In this document: in pieces, positions 42,047-52,429 of the stretch
Layout of the letters: the number at the start of each line of letters is the position of its first letter
Position numbering within the stretch: position 1 is the stretch's first letter
DNA from: Parabacteroides merdae ATCC 43184
GTDB lineage: Bacteria > Bacteroidota > Bacteroidia > Bacteroidales > Tannerellaceae
Length of the DNA stretch: 64,000 bases
Direction of reading: 5' to 3'
NCBI RefSeq assembly: GCF_025151215.1
Contig: NZ_CP102286.1
Location: forward strand, 992,001 to 1,056,000
The notes under the pieces: model-generated
Told to the model about the DNA's origin: nothing
The model's database searches: none
Seen by the model: only the letters and a program-made list of their open reading frames with translations
Translations under genes and position numbers: made by a program

Positions 42047-44293
42047 ATGGTGTACGACATTGACATGCTGAGAAGCTTTTATTCTAATTTCCCGAAGCGG
42101 GTGGATGCAGCTCGCGAACAGGTTGGCCGTCCGTTGACCCTGGCTGAAAAAATATTATATGCACATTTGTATGAAGAATCGGACATCTGTCCTTTTCGCC
42201 GTGGTGAAGATTATGTGAATTTCCGTCCTGACCGTGTCGCGATGCAGGATGCGACCGCGCAGATGGCGTTGCTTCAGTTCATGAATGCAGGAAAATCCCA
42301 ATCGGCCGTTCCTGCCACCGTGCACTGCGATCACCTGATCCAAGCGAATATGGGAGCTAAGACGGATATCGCAACGGCTACGCAGAGCAACAGCGAGGTC
42401 TATGATTTCCTAAAATCCGTTTCCGACAAGTATGGTATCGGTTTCTGGAAACCGGGAGCCGGCATTATCCATCAGGTAGTGCTTGAGAACTATGCTTTTC
42501 CCGGCGGTATGATGATTGGTACGGACTCGCATACGCCAAATGCGGGTGGTCTGGGGATGATTGCCATCGGTGTAGGCGGCGCTGACGCAGTGGATGTGAT
42601 GACAGGTATGGAATGGGAGTTGAAAATGCCGAAACTGATAGGTGTAAAACTGACTGGTAGCCTGAGCGGATGGGCATCTCCGAAGGACGTGATCTTGAAA
42701 CTGGCAGGAATCCTCACTGTGAAGGGTGGGACGAATGCCATCATCGAATATTTCGGTCCCGGTGCCGCATCCTTGTCTGCGACGGGGAAAGCGACGATCT
42801 GTAATATGGGAGCCGAGGTGGGTGCCACGACTTCCCTTTTCCCGTTCAATCTGAACATGGCCACTTATTTGCGTGCTACGGGACGTGATGATGTGGCCGA
42901 GTGGGCAACAGCCGTTTCCGACTATTTGGAAGCCGATATGGATGTGCAGGCTCAACCGGATTCTTTTTATGACCGTGTGATTGTAATCAATTTGTCCGAA
43001 TTGGAACCGCATATCAATGGCCCGTTCACGCCGGATGCGGCAACGCCTATTTCCGAATTTGCTACCAAAGTGAAGGAGAATGGTTGGCCCCGCAAGATGG
43101 AAGTTGGACTGATCGGTTCTTGTACGAACTCGTCCTACCAGGATTTGAGCCGTGCCGCTTCAATTGCCCGCCAGGCAGCCGAAGACAAGATACCGGTGGC
43201 AGCTCCGCTGATTATCAACCCCGGCTCCGAACAGATACGCTATACGGCCGAACGGGACGGTATCCTCGGAGATTTCGAGCAAATTGGCGCGACAGTTATG
43301 GCCAACGCCTGCGGTCCGTGTATCGGGCAATGGAAACGGCATACCGACGACAATACGCGCAAAAACTCCATCGTTACCTCCTTTAACCGTAATTTCGCCA
43401 AACGAGCAGACGGCAACCCGAACACGCATGCCTTTGTTGCTTCCCCAGAACTGACGCTCGCGCTGACCATCGCCGGAGACCTTTGTTTCAACCCGCTGAC
43501 CGATACACTGAAAACCGCCGACGGCCGCGAAGTGAAACTGAAAGAACCGGAAGGCACCGACTTCCCGCCGAAAGGATTCGAAGTGAAAGACAACGGGTAT
43601 GTTGCCCCGACGGGGAAGGACGCCGAAGTGGTAATCAATCCCGGCTCCAACCGTTTACAGGTCTTGAAGCCTTTCGCCGCTTGGGACGGCAAAGAGCTGA
43701 TCGAAATGCCGCTGTTGCTGAAGGCTGAAGGCAAATGTACGACCGACCATATCTCGATGGCTGGTCCGTGGCTTCGCTTCCGTGGTCATTTGGAGAATAT
43801 TTCGGACAATATGCTGATGGGGGCTGTGAATGCTTTCAACGGCAAGACAAACAGCGTGCTGAACCAGCTGAACGGCAAGTATGAGGCTGTGTCAGCCGTC
43901 GCCAAACAGTATAAGGCAAAGGGAATTTCATCTATCGTCGTAGCAGAAGAAAATTATGGTGAGGGATCGTCTCGCGAACATGCCGCTATGGAGCCTCGTT
44001 TCCTGAATGTAAAAGTGATCCTTGCCAAAAGCTTCGCCCGCATCCATGAAACGAACCTGAAAAAGCAGGGTATGCTTGCCCTCACTTTTGCCGATAAGGA
44101 TGATTATAAGAAAGTACGCGAGGAAGACAAGATTTCGATTGTCGGCTTGAAAGAGTTCGCCCCCGGAAAGCCGCTGACGGCAATCCTTTACCATGCCGAC
44201 GGCACAGAAGAATCGTTCGCGGTGAATCATACCTATAATGAGTTGCAGATAAAATGGTTTAAAGCGGGAGCAGCGTTGAATGCAGCCCGATGA
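42047..44293 (+). CDS. acnA: Aconitate hydratase
   Basis: Interconverts citrate and isocitrate using a [4Fe-4S] cluster. The 748-residue protein is of the mitochondrial-type, shorter than AcnA of enterobacteria. Motifs include [37 protein letters not shown], the cluster cysteines in [12 protein letters not shown] and [13 protein letters not shown], and the C-terminal swivel [14 protein letters not shown]. First gene of the citrate/isocitrate cluster. The ATG at 42047 lies in an A-rich leader. Confidence 0.97.
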   Translation: MVYDIDMLRSFYSNFPKRVDAAREQVGRPLTLAEKILYAHLYEESDICPFRRGEDYVNFRPDRVAMQDATAQMALLQFMNAGKSQSAVPATVHCDHLIQANMGAKTDIATATQSNSEVYDFLKSVSDKYGIGFWKPGAGIIHQVVLENYAFPGGMMIGTDSHTPNAGGLGMIAIGVGGADAVDVMTGMEWELKMPKLIGVKLTGSLSGWASPKDVILKLAGILTVKGGTNAIIEYFGPGAASLSATGKATICNMGAEVGATTSLFPFNLNMATYLRATGRDDVAEWATAVSDYLEADMDVQAQPDSFYDRVIVINLSELEPHINGPFTPDAATPISEFATKVKENGWPRKMEVGLIGSCTNSSYQDLSRAASIARQAAEDKIPVAAPLIINPGSEQIRYTAERDGILGDFEQIGATVMANACGPCIGQWKRHTDDNTRKNSIVTSFNRNFAKRADGNPNTHAFVASPELTLALTIAGDLCFNPLTDTLKTADGREVKLKEPEGTDFPPKGFEVKDNGYVAPTGKDAEVVINPGSNRLQVLKPFAAWDGKELIEMPLLLKAEGKCTTDHISMAGPWLRFRGHLENISDNMLMGAVNAFNGKTNSVLNQLNGKYEAVSAVAKQYKAKGISSIVVAEENYGEGSSREHAAMEPRFLNVKVILAKSFARIHETNLKKQGMLALTFADKDDYKKVREEDKISIVGLKEFAPGKPLTAILYHADGTEESFAVNHTYNELQIKWFKAGAALNAAR

Positions 44294-44326
44294 TAAATTA
44301 TTGATTTATGGGCGAATTAAAACTGT

Positions 44327-44356
44327 CCTGTTCCCGCACTTGACGCGGGAACAAGG
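44327..44356. repeat. Short palindrome (family C core) between acn and icd
   Basis: GTTCCCGC (44330-44337) and GCGGGAAC (44345-44352) flank ACTTGAC, extended by CCT/AAGG. It resembles the core of the long inverted repeat at 23721. Confidence 0.75.
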
Positions 44357-44394
44357 CTGTTAAATCATCATTTGTAAAAATAAAGAATAAGATT

Positions 44395-45654
44395 ATGAAT
44401 AAGATAACAAAACAAAACGGGACCCTCCTTGTCCCCGATAAAGTCGTCATTCCCTTTATAGAGGGAGATGGAGTAGGTGCGGAGATTACACCAGTTTGCC
44501 AGCGTATTGTCGATGAAGCGGTAGGCAGGGCGTATGGCGGCCAGCGAGTGATCGAATGGAAGGAAGTATTGGCAGGCGAAAAAGCCTTCAAGCAGACCGG
44601 CAGTTGGTTGCCCGACGAGACGATGGAGGCTTTCCGCGAATATATGATCGGGATCAAAGGCCCGCTGACAACGCCTATCGGCGGTGGCATCCGTTCGTTG
44701 AACGTCGCACTCAGGCAGACCCTCGACCTCTATGTCTGCCTCCGTCCGGTACGTTGGTTCCGTGGAGTTGTGACACCTGTCAAAGAGCCGGAAAAAGTTG
44801 ATATGTATATCTTCCGCGAGAATACTGAAGATATCTATGCCGGCATCGAATGGCAGCAAGGGACGTCCGAAGCTCGCAAATTCCTCAAGTTCCTGACGGA
44901 AGAGATGGGTGTGACGAAGGTGCGTTTTCCCGAAACTTCATCCTTCGGCGTGAAACCCGTTTCGGTCGAAGGTACGGAACGTCTCGTTCGCGCTGCCATC
45001 GAATTTGCTTTGGCTAACCGCTTGCCCAGTGTCACGTTGGTGCATAAGGGAAACATCATGAAGTTTACGGAAGGCGGCTTCAAACTGTGGGGATATGCGT
45101 TGGCCGAACGCGAATTCCCCGATAAGACTTTTACATGGCCCCAGTATGAGAAGATCAAAAAGGAAAAAGGAGAGGATGCTGCCGCTACCGCTCTGTTGGA
45201 TGCCGAAGCTGCCGGAAAGGTCGTCATCAAAGATGTGATTGCCGACGCTTTCCTTCAGAACACCCTCCTTGTGCCGGAAGAATATTCGGTGATTGCTACG
45301 CTGAATCTCAATGGTGATTATGTCTCCGACCAGTTGGCGGCTATGGTTGGCGGTATCGGTATCGCGCCGGGAGCCAACATCAACTACGACAGCGGCTATG
45401 CGATCTTCGAGGCGACACATGGGACGGCACCCAACATTGCCGGCAAGAACGTCGTGAATCCCTGCTCGCTTTTACTTTCTTCCGTCATGATGCTCGAATA
45501 TATGGGATGGAACGAGGCCGGTCGGCTGATAACCGCCGCACTCGAACACGCTTTCTCCGAAGGGAAGGCCACTCGTGACTTGGCCCGCTTTATGCAGAAT
45601 GGACAGCCTCTCGGCACTAAGGAGTTTGGTGAATATGTCATGTCGATCTTGTAA
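44395..45654 (+). CDS. icd: Isocitrate dehydrogenase (NADP-type)
   Basis: Oxidatively decarboxylates isocitrate to 2-oxoglutarate. The 419-residue protein has the conserved [15 protein letters not shown], the substrate phosphate loop region [37 protein letters not shown], the catalytic lysine/tyrosine helix [16 protein letters not shown], and [10 protein letters not shown] near the end. E. coli-type homologue length agrees. Part of the acn-icd-gltA cluster with a 101-base gap from acn holding a palindrome. Confidence 0.97.
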   Translation: MNKITKQNGTLLVPDKVVIPFIEGDGVGAEITPVCQRIVDEAVGRAYGGQRVIEWKEVLAGEKAFKQTGSWLPDETMEAFREYMIGIKGPLTTPIGGGIRSLNVALRQTLDLYVCLRPVRWFRGVVTPVKEPEKVDMYIFRENTEDIYAGIEWQQGTSEARKFLKFLTEEMGVTKVRFPETSSFGVKPVSVEGTERLVRAAIEFALANRLPSVTLVHKGNIMKFTEGGFKLWGYALAEREFPDKTFTWPQYEKIKKEKGEDAAATALLDAEAAGKVVIKDVIADAFLQNTLLVPEEYSVIATLNLNGDYVSDQLAAMVGGIGIAPGANINYDSGYAIFEATHGTAPNIAGKNVVNPCSLLLSSVMMLEYMGWNEAGRLITAALEHAFSEGKATRDLARFMQNGQPLGTKEFGEYVMSIL

Positions 45655-45689
45655 CGGCATAGGAGTTGAATAAATTAAAATTTACTGTC

Positions 45690-47033
45690 ATGAAAAAAGA
45701 ATATATTATTTATAAATTGTCCGATGCATCCAAAGAAGCATGCAAGATCGACAACGAACTGTTCCCAATGTATAATGTGAAGCGTGGGCTTCGTAACGAA
45801 GACGGTACAGGAGTGTTGGTCGGACTGACGAAGGTTGGTAACGTGGTGGGTTACGAGCGTCTGCCTGAAGGCGGACTGAAAGCGATCCCTGGAAAACTGT
45901 TTTACCGCGGATACGATGTGGAAGACATCGCACACGGGTTGATCAAGGAGAAACGTTTCGGTTTCGAAGAGGTCGCTTACCTGCTTTTGTCCGGTAAATT
46001 GCCAGATATAGAAGAACTGGCAGGTTTCAAGGAACTGATCTGCGACAATATGCCGCTCGAACAGAAGACGAAGATGAACATCCTGGATCTGGAGGGACAG
46101 AACATCATGAACATCCTGGCCCGTAGCGTCCTCGAAATGTACACGTTCGATCCGAACCCCGATGATACCTCTCGCGACAACTTGATGCGCCAGTCGATCG
46201 AGCTGATCTCACGTTTCCCGACCATCATCGCCTATGCTTACAACATTTACCGACATAGCCAGCAAGGTCGTTCGCTGCATATCCGCCACCCGCATGAAAA
46301 TCTTTCGATCGCCGAAAACTTCCTTCATATGCTGAAAAAAGATTTTACCGATCTGGAAGCTCGTACGCTTGACTTACTGCTTGTTCTCCAGGCCGAACAT
46401 GGAGGAGGTAACAACTCGACGTTCACAGTCCGCGTGACCAGCTCGACCGGTACGGATACCTATTCTTCCATAGCCGCCGGTATCGGTTCGCTGAAAGGTC
46501 CGTTGCACGGGGGAGCCAATATCCAGGTGGTTGATATGTTCCATCATCTGAAAGAAAACATAGCCGACTGGAAAAATGTAGACGAGATAGATACCTATTT
46601 CATGCGGATGCTGAACAAGGAAGCCTATAACAAGACCGGCCTGATCTACGGTATCGGACACGCTGTCTATACGATTTCCGATCCCCGCGCCGTCGTCTTG
46701 AAAGAACTGGCACGTGATCTCGCGAAAGAAAAAGGGCGTGAAGAGGAATTTGCTTTCCTCGAATTGCTCGAATCACGTGCCATCGAGTGTTTCGCCAAGC
46801 ATAAAGGGACGAAGAAACGCGTTTCCTCGAACGTTGATTTCTATTCCGGTTTCGTGTATGAAATGATCGGATTGCCGCAGGAAATCTATACACCTCTGTT
46901 TGCGATGGCACGTATCGTCGGATGGACCGCCCACCGCATCGAAGAGTTGAACTTCGATGGTAAGCGCATCATCCGTCCGGCCTACAAGAACGTCCTCGAA
47001 GAGCAGTCGTATCTCCCTATTGCAGACCGCTAA
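45690..47033 (+). CDS. gltA: Citrate synthase
   Basis: Condenses oxaloacetate and acetyl-CoA. The 447-residue protein shows LPEGGLKAIPGKLFYRGYDVEDIAHG, the histidine region LHIRHPHENLSIAENFLHML, HGGGNNSTFTVRVTSS, the active histidine block SLKGPLHGGANIQVVDM and GIGHAVYTISDPRAV, and DFYSGFVYEMIGLPQEIYTPLFAMARIVGW. I use the ATG at 45690 (MKKEYIIYKLSD) rather than a TTG at 45666. Third gene of the cluster, 35 bases after icd, with a terminator after it. Confidence 0.96.
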   Translation: MKKEYIIYKLSDASKEACKIDNELFPMYNVKRGLRNEDGTGVLVGLTKVGNVVGYERLPEGGLKAIPGKLFYRGYDVEDIAHGLIKEKRFGFEEVAYLLLSGKLPDIEELAGFKELICDNMPLEQKTKMNILDLEGQNIMNILARSVLEMYTFDPNPDDTSRDNLMRQSIELISRFPTIIAYAYNIYRHSQQGRSLHIRHPHENLSIAENFLHMLKKDFTDLEARTLDLLLVLQAEHGGGNNSTFTVRVTSSTGTDTYSSIAAGIGSLKGPLHGGANIQVVDMFHHLKENIADWKNVDEIDTYFMRMLNKEAYNKTGLIYGIGHAVYTISDPRAVVLKELARDLAKEKGREEEFAFLELLESRAIECFAKHKGTKKRVSSNVDFYSGFVYEMIGLPQEIYTPLFAMARIVGWTAHRIEELNFDGKRIIRPAYKNVLEEQSYLPIADR

Positions 47034-47081
47034 TACCGGTTGGGCCTGCGAACTCCGCAATTCCCCTAATTATGATAATGA

Positions 47082-47126
47082 CCCCGACAGCCCATTTTCA
47101 TGCGGCAGCCGGGGTTTGCTGTTTTT
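47082..47126 (+). terminator. Intrinsic terminator of the citrate synthase cluster
   Basis: CCCCG...GCC pairs with GGC...CGGGG around a loop, followed by a TTTTT stretch at 47122-47126. Confidence 0.7.
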
Positions 47127-47253
47127 CCGTCTTGTCGTCCGAGTGGCTGTCCTCTTTTTGCAGGACGGTTCTGGTGATGTTTTCGCGGAGCAACTTATCA
47201 CGATAGGTGATATTGAATTTAATTTCTTTTGAAGCTCCTGTACAGTGTTCCAT
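47098..47253 (-). CDS. Possible 51-residue hypothetical protein
   Basis: Unrecognised. The frame reads MEHCTGASKEIKFNITYRDKLL then a charged, glutamine-rich tail. Codon usage looks protein-like, unlike an overlapping longer frame (47070-47282) on the same strand. It overlaps the citrate synthase terminator, which argues against it. Either a real small protein or a transposon fragment. Confidence 0.35.
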   Translation of the reverse strand: MEHCTGASKEIKFNITYRDKLLRENITRTVLQKEDSHSDDKTEKQQTPAAA

Positions 47254-47346
47254 CTGGTGATTTCCGGATTAGTTGCTTTCAAAAGAAAGTCGGATACAAA
47301 TGTCTGTTTTTTTTAATCGGGAAGACGAGATTATGGAATAAGCCAT

Positions 47347-47354
47347 TATCTTTG
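47347..47354 (+). promoter_or_regulatory. -7 element (TATCTTTG) of the DUF4250 gene
   Basis: A good TAnnTTTG match 27 bases before the ATG at 47382. No clear TTG at -33. Confidence 0.55.
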
Positions 47355-47381
47355 CACCTGATTTAGAAAAGATGATGAACT

Positions 47382-47558
47382 ATGACACTTCCGGAAGATC
47401 CGATGATGCTTTTCAGCTTCATCAATATGAAATTACGTGATAATTATTCTTCTCTTGATGAACTGTGTGACGATATGCATCTTCAAAAAGAGATGCTTGT
47501 CCAGAAACTGAAGAGTGCAGGATTCGAGTATAGTCAAGAGAATAACAAGTTTTGGTAA
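47382..47558 (+). CDS. DUF4250-family small protein (58 residues)
   Basis: A tiny conserved protein of unknown function. It reads MTLPEDPMMLFSFINMKLRD, then YSSLDELCDDMHLQKEMLVQ and ends SAGFEYSQENNKFW, which fits what I remember of DUF4250. Soluble, helical and likely to fold like a small winged or helix-turn-helix domain, but that is a guess. It has its own -7 promoter element. The 234 bases after it to the next gene show no further reading frame of note. Confidence 0.75.
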   Translation: MTLPEDPMMLFSFINMKLRDNYSSLDELCDDMHLQKEMLVQKLKSAGFEYSQENNKFW

Positions 47559-47756
47559 TCGATGGAAGGAGATGACGTCCATTTGAAAAGTTGACTTGTC
47601 TCCACATGCCATGGCAGCGATGAAAAGCGAAGAAAAAGATGACCTGTTATTCTGAAAAAGTAAATTGTTGTTTGCAAGGCAGCCGATAGAAGATTGTTGA
47701 TTGTGATTTTGGTGCAGTTGCCCTGAAGTCCTGCTGTATAGTGTAAGATTTATTCG

Positions 47757-47764
47757 TATATTTG
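47757..47764 (+). promoter_or_regulatory. -7 element (TATATTTG) of the small lipoprotein gene
   Basis: A good TAnnTTTG match ending 28 bases before the ATG at 47793. No TTG at the expected distance. Confidence 0.6.
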
Positions 47765-47792
47765 CTATCATTGTAATAAAAATAAAAAAGAT

Positions 47793-48143
47793 ATGAAAAC
47801 AAGATTGATGATGTTTGTGGCGGTTATCGCCTTGTTTGTTTTTAATGGTTGCAGCGATTCCAAAGAATCGTATGTGAAAGATTTCAAGAAGTTTATCGAA
47901 AAGGTGGAAGCAGCCGGAAGCGATTATACAGAAGAAGACTGGAAGAAAGCCGATGAAAAGTTCGAAACTTTTACTGGTGACCGTTATGAGAAGTTCAGTT
48001 CCGAACTGACAATAGATGAGCAGATAGAGATTACCAAACTGAAAGCAACCTATGCAACCCGTAGAGGACTTTCGAATTTGAAGAACGGAGTTGACAAGCT
48101 CCTCGACAGCGATATACTTAAAATGGAAAAGAACAAAAAATAG
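47793..48143 (+). CDS. Small lipoprotein, DUF6565-like
   Basis: A 116-residue lipoprotein of unknown function. The signal MKTRLMMFVAVIALFVFNGC ends in a lipobox cysteine near residue 20. The mature part is charged and helical, with YVKDFKKFIEKVEAAG, DYTEEDWKKADEKFETF and YEKFSSELTIDEQ, recalling DUF6565 proteins. Probably anchored in the periplasm or outer membrane. The esterase follows 20 bases later, so they may be one operon. Confidence 0.8.
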   Translation: MKTRLMMFVAVIALFVFNGCSDSKESYVKDFKKFIEKVEAAGSDYTEEDWKKADEKFETFTGDRYEKFSSELTIDEQIEITKLKATYATRRGLSNLKNGVDKLLDSDILKMEKNKK

Positions 48144-48163
48144 CGTTTATAGAGTCTGATACC

Positions 48164-48982
48164 ATGAAACTTAAATTATCCATTTTAGCTCTTTTTATCC
48201 TGGTTGCCATATCGGTGAAGGGGGCAGTTGTCGATACGTTGGCCGTTTACAGTGAGGCGATGAAAAAGAATGTCCAAGTCGTTGTCGTTTCTCCGGAGAA
48301 TAATCATGTGCCGAAACCGGTTGTCTACCTGTTGCACGGATATGGAGGAAATGCGAAAACCTGGCTTTCCATGAAGCCGGAGTTGAAAGATATTGCAGAT
48401 CGCGACGGCCTGATCTTTGTCTGTCCCGATGGCAAGAATAGTTGGTATTGGGACAGCCCGAAAGATCCGTCCTACCGTTATGAGACATTCGTTTCCTCCG
48501 AATTAGTCAAATATATCGATTCTGAATATTCGACAGTGAAAGATCGTTCCGGTCGTGCTATTACTGGGTTGAGCATGGGCGGACACGGAGCCATGTGGCT
48601 ATCTTTTCGTCATAAGGATGTGTTTGGTGCGGCCGGTAGTACGAGTGGCGGAGTCGATATCCGACCGTTCCCCAATAATTGGGAGATGAACAAGCTGCTC
48701 GGAAACGAGAGCGACAATCAGGAGGTTTGGAACACTCATACGGCAATCATGCAAATTGACCGTATCAAGAACGGTGAACTGGCTATTATCTTCGATTGCG
48801 GTTACAGCGATTTCTTTTTCGAAGTGAATAACGACTTCCATAAGAAGCTGCTGAAATATAAGATCGACCATGATTTCCTTGTTCGTCCCGGATCACATAA
48901 CGGTGAATACTGGAAGAACTCGATCGACTACCAAATCCTGTTCTTTAAGAAATTTTTCGATAAAAACAAGGGAAAGAATTAG
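48164..48982 (+). CDS. Exported esterase (esterase D/FrmB family)
   Basis: An alpha/beta hydrolase with a signal peptide (KLKLSILALFILVAISVKGA). The 272-residue protein has VVYLLHGYGGNAKTWLS (oxyanion region), the nucleophile GLSMGGHGAMWLSF near residue 131, a DCGYSDFFF region with a candidate acid, and the histidine in VRPGSHNGEYW. The family includes carbohydrate acetyl and feruloyl esterases; substrate unknown. The downstream 22-bp palindrome array may act as its terminator. Confidence 0.9.
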   Translation: MKLKLSILALFILVAISVKGAVVDTLAVYSEAMKKNVQVVVVSPENNHVPKPVVYLLHGYGGNAKTWLSMKPELKDIADRDGLIFVCPDGKNSWYWDSPKDPSYRYETFVSSELVKYIDSEYSTVKDRSGRAITGLSMGGHGAMWLSFRHKDVFGAAGSTSGGVDIRPFPNNWEMNKLLGNESDNQEVWNTHTAIMQIDRIKNGELAIIFDCGYSDFFFEVNNDFHKKLLKYKIDHDFLVRPGSHNGEYWKNSIDYQILFFKKFFDKNKGKN

Positions 48983-49101
48983 GCTGGTATAGCCTAGTAT
49001 CAAAACACCGGTGATTCGTTTTCAAAACACCGGTGATTCGTTTTCAAAACACCGGTGATTCGTTTTCAAAACACCGGTGATTCGTTTTCAAAACACCGGT
49101 G
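48982..49101. repeat. 22-bp palindrome array between convergent genes
   Basis: CACCGGTG occurs at 49006, 49028, 49050, 49072 and 49094, exactly 22 bp apart, each in an AAAACACCGGTG context; the last is the full palindrome AAAACACCGGTGTTTT. A different palindrome, GGCTGGTATAGCC (48982-48994), is centred one 22-bp step before the first. Confidence 0.95.
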
Positions 49102-49134
49102 TTTTGCATATATAGGGATATGGTGGCTTGTCTT

Positions 49135-50802
49135 TTAGCTCAACCCTTCAATCACGCCGTCCACGATGTCGATACGTTTTGCCTGCGGGTCTTTCGGCAG
49201 TCCCGGCATGCGCATGATCTCGCCCATGATGACAACGATCATCTCTGCACCGTTGTTGATGATGATATCGCGCACTTTCAACTCGAAATTCTTGGCTACC
49301 CCGTAGGCTTTCGGATCGGAAGAGAACGAATACTGCGTCTTGGCGATGCAGATCGGATAGTGGGAGATTCCGAGACTTTCGATCTGCTTGATTTTCTTGT
49401 CCGCCAATGTCGTATAGACAACAGAGGCTGCTCCATAGATCTGTTCGGACACCTTTTTTATCTTGCTACGGATAGATTCGTCGTCCTCGTAGATGTATTT
49501 TAGCGGGGTGGAAGGTTTCTTTTCGATCGTGTCGACCACCAGTTTCGCGAGTTCGGCACCTCCTTCGCCACCGGCAGCAAATACGTTGTTCATACAGAAA
49601 CCAACACCGATCTCGCGGCAATGTTCTGCGACCAGTGCGATTTCCTCGTCCGTATCGGATGCGTACCTGTTGAAAGTCACGATCACTTCCTGGCCGAAGC
49701 GTTTCATGTTCTCGACATGTTTGTCCAGATTCTCGAAACCGTTTTTCATCCCTTCGATATTCTGTTCCTTGATCTTGTTTTCCGGTACGCCTCCATGCAG
49801 CTTCAAGCTCTGGGCTGTCGCCACGATAACTGTCAGTTTCGGTGTCAGTCCGGCTTTGCGGCATTTGATGTCGAAGAACTTTTCAGCTCCTAGGTCGGCA
49901 CCGAAGCCAGCCTCTGTAATGACGTAATCGCCATACGTCAGCGCCATCTTGGTCGCCAGAACGGAGTTGCAGCCGTGTGCGATGTTGGCGAATGGGCCTC
50001 CGTGTACGAATGCGGCCGTGTTTTCGGTTGTTTGCACCAGGTTGGGCAGGAGAGCGTCTTTCAGCAATACCGTGATCGCTCCGGCCACACCGAGATCGTT
50101 TACAGTGAAAGGCTTGTCATCGTTCGTATATCCCAACAGGATGTTGCCGATACGGCGTTTCAAGTCTTCGATGTCCGTTGCCAGGCAAAGGATCGCCATG
50201 ATTTCCGAAGCGGGTGTGATGTCAAAACCTGTCTCCGTCGGTACACCGTTGGCCGATCCGCCCAAGCCGGAAACAATGTTGCGCAGGCTGCGGTCGTTCA
50301 CGTCTAGTACGCGTTTCCATTTGATTTCTTTCAGACCTTCACAGGTATTACGCGTCTGGTAGATGTAATTGTCCAGCAATGCCGTGATCATATTGTGGGC
50401 AGAAGTAACCGCATGGAAATCCCCCGTAAAATGCAGGTTGATGTTTTCCATCGGCAACACCTGCGAGTATCCGCCTCCGGCAGCTCCGCCCTTCATGCCG
50501 AAGCATGGACCCAATGATGGTTCGCGCAAGGCAACGACCGCCTTTTTACCGATTTTGTTCAATCCTAAAGCCAGCCCGATTGAAACGGTCGTCTTACCGA
50601 TACCCGCTTTCGTAGGAGTGATGGCTGTAACCAGGATAAGATTGTGTTGTCTGATCTTCTCTTCGTCGATCAGATGGATAGGTATCTTGGCGATGTATCT
50701 GCCGTAATTCTGAACTTCTTCACGAGGGATACCTAATCCGGTCGCGATTTCTTTTATCTTGCGCAGAGAAACCTCTCTTGCAATTTCTATGTCTGATTTC
50801 AT
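49135..50802 (-). CDS. fhs: Formate-tetrahydrofolate ligase
   Basis: Makes 10-formyl-THF from formate, THF and ATP. The 555-residue protein has the ATP loop [20 protein letters not shown] near 59, [44 protein letters not shown], and [19 protein letters not shown]. The family's usual length agrees. Monocistronic on the minus strand with a clear promoter. Confidence 0.97.
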   Translation of the reverse strand: MKSDIEIAREVSLRKIKEIATGLGIPREEVQNYGRYIAKIPIHLIDEEKIRQHNLILVTAITPTKAGIGKTTVSIGLALGLNKIGKKAVVALREPSLGPCFGMKGGAAGGGYSQVLPMENINLHFTGDFHAVTSAHNMITALLDNYIYQTRNTCEGLKEIKWKRVLDVNDRSLRNIVSGLGGSANGVPTETGFDITPASEIMAILCLATDIEDLKRRIGNILLGYTNDDKPFTVNDLGVAGAITVLLKDALLPNLVQTTENTAAFVHGGPFANIAHGCNSVLATKMALTYGDYVITEAGFGADLGAEKFFDIKCRKAGLTPKLTVIVATAQSLKLHGGVPENKIKEQNIEGMKNGFENLDKHVENMKRFGQEVIVTFNRYASDTDEEIALVAEHCREIGVGFCMNNVFAAGGEGGAELAKLVVDTIEKKPSTPLKYIYEDDESIRSKIKKVSEQIYGAASVVYTTLADKKIKQIESLGISHYPICIAKTQYSFSSDPKAYGVAKNFELKVRDIIINNGAEMIVVIMGEIMRMPGLPKDPQAKRIDIVDGVIEGLS

Positions 50803-50827
50803 GTCTTATGTGAGTTTAAGTGGAAAA

Positions 50828-50858
50828 CAAAAGTAAATATATTTTTGTATAATAACAA
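50828..50858 (-). promoter_or_regulatory. Promoter of fhs
   Basis: On the minus strand TTG (50856-50858) and TACTTTTG (50828-50835) are 20 bp apart. Confidence 0.7.
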
Positions 50859-50883
50859 AATGAAAAGTCAGGTAGTTTAGATA

Positions 50884-51582
50884 CTATTGGATGATCATAA
50901 GGGAAAAGTATGGGAATATTTTCCTCTGGATTTGTTTCCGGTCGGAGGTGTAAAACTCTTCTCCGGTCCCGACATTCTCAAAATAATGGAAGTTCGTTTC
51001 CGGATGCAACCGGATGCAGGTATGGACGGCCTCCACACATTGGGACAGCTTCATGATGACGATCACATTACCGGTCTTGATCTTTTTCGACAATTCTTCC
51101 GCCGTCAGCATTCCGGGTATGACGATGATTTGTTCTTCCTGCTTGACAATATGCAAGCCGGCTAAAGCACCCGCTGCAATGAAAGCTGGTATTCCGGCGG
51201 TTCGTTCCACTTCGATGCGGTTCTCTTTGAATTTGTCGTATATATACTGTATGGAAGAATAGAACCCTGCATCGCCTTCCGCCACAATGACCACCTTTTT
51301 CTCTTTATCCCTGGCGGATATGGCCTTTTCATACAAGGTATCGTAGACTTTCCAGACTTCGGTCCGGTCTTTGCTCATCGGGAGCGTGAAGAACTGGACT
51401 ACAGATTTCTCGATTTCCAGTTCTTCGATAATACGGGCCGCACGGGAGAGTAGTTGTCCGCTTTTGCTTATGGTGGCGGGGCAATAGATGATATCGGCCT
51501 GTCGGAGTTTTTTCAAGCCTTTCAAGGTGATCAGTTCGGGGTCTCCCGGACCGAGCGATACGAAGCAGATGGGGTACGACAT
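50884..51582 (-). CDS. cbiL: Precorrin-2 C20-methyltransferase (CbiL/CobI)
   Basis: Adds the C20 methyl in corrin ring synthesis. The 232-residue protein starts MSYPICFVSLGPGDPELITLKGLKKL (SAM-binding P-loop-like motif), then YCPATISKSGQLLSRAARII, and VVIVAEGDAGFYSSIQYIYDKF with AGIPAFIAAGALAG. The longer frame to 51708 adds an N-terminus unlike the family, so I use the ATG at 51582. It is separated from the fused corrin genes by the btu region. Promoter-like CAAAAGTGA upstream on the minus strand is weak. Confidence 0.92.
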   Translation of the reverse strand: MSYPICFVSLGPGDPELITLKGLKKLRQADIIYCPATISKSGQLLSRAARIIEELEIEKSVVQFFTLPMSKDRTEVWKVYDTLYEKAISARDKEKKVVIVAEGDAGFYSSIQYIYDKFKENRIEVERTAGIPAFIAAGALAGLHIVKQEEQIIVIPGMLTAEELSKKIKTGNVIVIMKLSQCVEAVHTCIRLHPETNFHYFENVGTGEEFYTSDRKQIQRKIFPYFSLMIIQ

Positions 51583-51769
51583 GTGCGTTAGAATTATTTG
51601 GTGCGCAAAAGTGAGGAAAATTGCGGAACTTTCCAAATCTGCATTCCACAATTGTGGGGATAATTTCCACACTGCCTTTTCCACAGCCCGCTTTTTATTC
51701 TTTGGCATGCAATTTGTACTTGATGGAACGATTAGAAAAAGGTAAATAGATTGTTTAAGATTTTAGGTT

Positions 51770-52129
51770 ATGAAGAAGTTTGTATTGATGGTGGCTATGG
51801 TGGTTTCGTGTGTCTGTATGGCTCAAAACAGTCATGCGCAGACTGGACGGGATGGGAATACGGATATCGATATGTTGAGTATGAAAAATTTCTATGCGAT
51901 CGATATCGTCGATGTGGACCTTGCCGCACAGGAAGCGATTTACAACGCTTATGAAAATTGCTTGATCAAAGAGGTGTACAAGTCGAATGGTAGCGGTAGC
52001 CCTATCCAGTATAAGGTCTCTCTCGAGACGACTGACCAGCGGAATCTGGTTGTCGCTTTCGACGAAAGCGGCCATGTACTGAAAGTCATGCTAGAAGACG
52101 AATATTTGGCGGCTCGTAAGAAAAACTGA
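51770..52129 (+). CDS. Small exported protein of unknown function
   Basis: A 119-residue protein with a signal peptide (KKFVLMVAMVVSCVCMAQNSHAQ) and a mature domain of about 95 residues including DIDMLSMKNFYAIDIVDVDLAAQEAIYNA and QRNLVVAFDESGHVLKVML. It has the general look of a periplasmic sensor or binding domain but I recognise no family. It lies between cbiL and the cobalamin riboswitch, with its own start. A link to B12 is only positional. Confidence 0.7.
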   Translation: MKKFVLMVAMVVSCVCMAQNSHAQTGRDGNTDIDMLSMKNFYAIDIVDVDLAAQEAIYNAYENCLIKEVYKSNGSGSPIQYKVSLETTDQRNLVVAFDESGHVLKVMLEDEYLAARKKN

Positions 52130-52148
52130 TTTGTCTGCCACTTTTCTC

Positions 52149-52178
52149 TTGAAAGCAAAAGTAATATTATTATATTTG
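52149..52178 (+). promoter_or_regulatory. Promoter of the cobalamin riboswitch and btuFCD
   Basis: TTG at 52149-52151 and TATATTTG at 52171-52178 are 19 bp apart, placing the transcript start near 52185. Confidence 0.85.
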
Positions 52179-52185
52179 CCCTTTG

Positions 52186-52358
52186 AAACAGGTTTCCCTG
52201 TCCTCCTTACAGGACAGGAATGAAAAGGGAACCGGGTGGAAATCCCGGACAGACCACGCTGCTGTGAAACTTCGGTAACATACCGGCAATACTCAATGCC
52301 ACTGATCGGGGGATCGGGAAGGTGTCCGGGGATGGAAGTAAGTCAGAAGACCTGCCGT
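52186..52358 (+). promoter_or_regulatory. Cobalamin (AdoCbl) riboswitch
   Basis: The conserved core is present: GGGTGGAAATCCCGGACAGA with the B12-box-like ACCACGCTGCTGTGAAAC, the TGCCACTG element, GGGAAGGTG, and AAGTCAGAAGACCTGCC. The terminal P1 pairs CAGGT (52189) with ACCTG (52350). Downstream GTCC/GGAC pairing may be the expression platform controlling btuF. Confidence 0.95.
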
Positions 52359-52429
52359 TTCGGTTTTGAAGAGTCTCGTCCTCGTGGGGTGGACAACGCT
52401 CGCTCGGTTATAATAAAATAATATTGAAT

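Noticed and set aside
47070..47282. 70-residue minus-strand protein after citrate synthase
   Set aside because: Composition is poor and the other frame over the same bases (47098-47253) looks more protein-like.
48982..49101. CRISPR array
   Set aside because: The 22-bp units have no unique spacers of useful length, and no cas gene is near; it is a palindromic tandem array.
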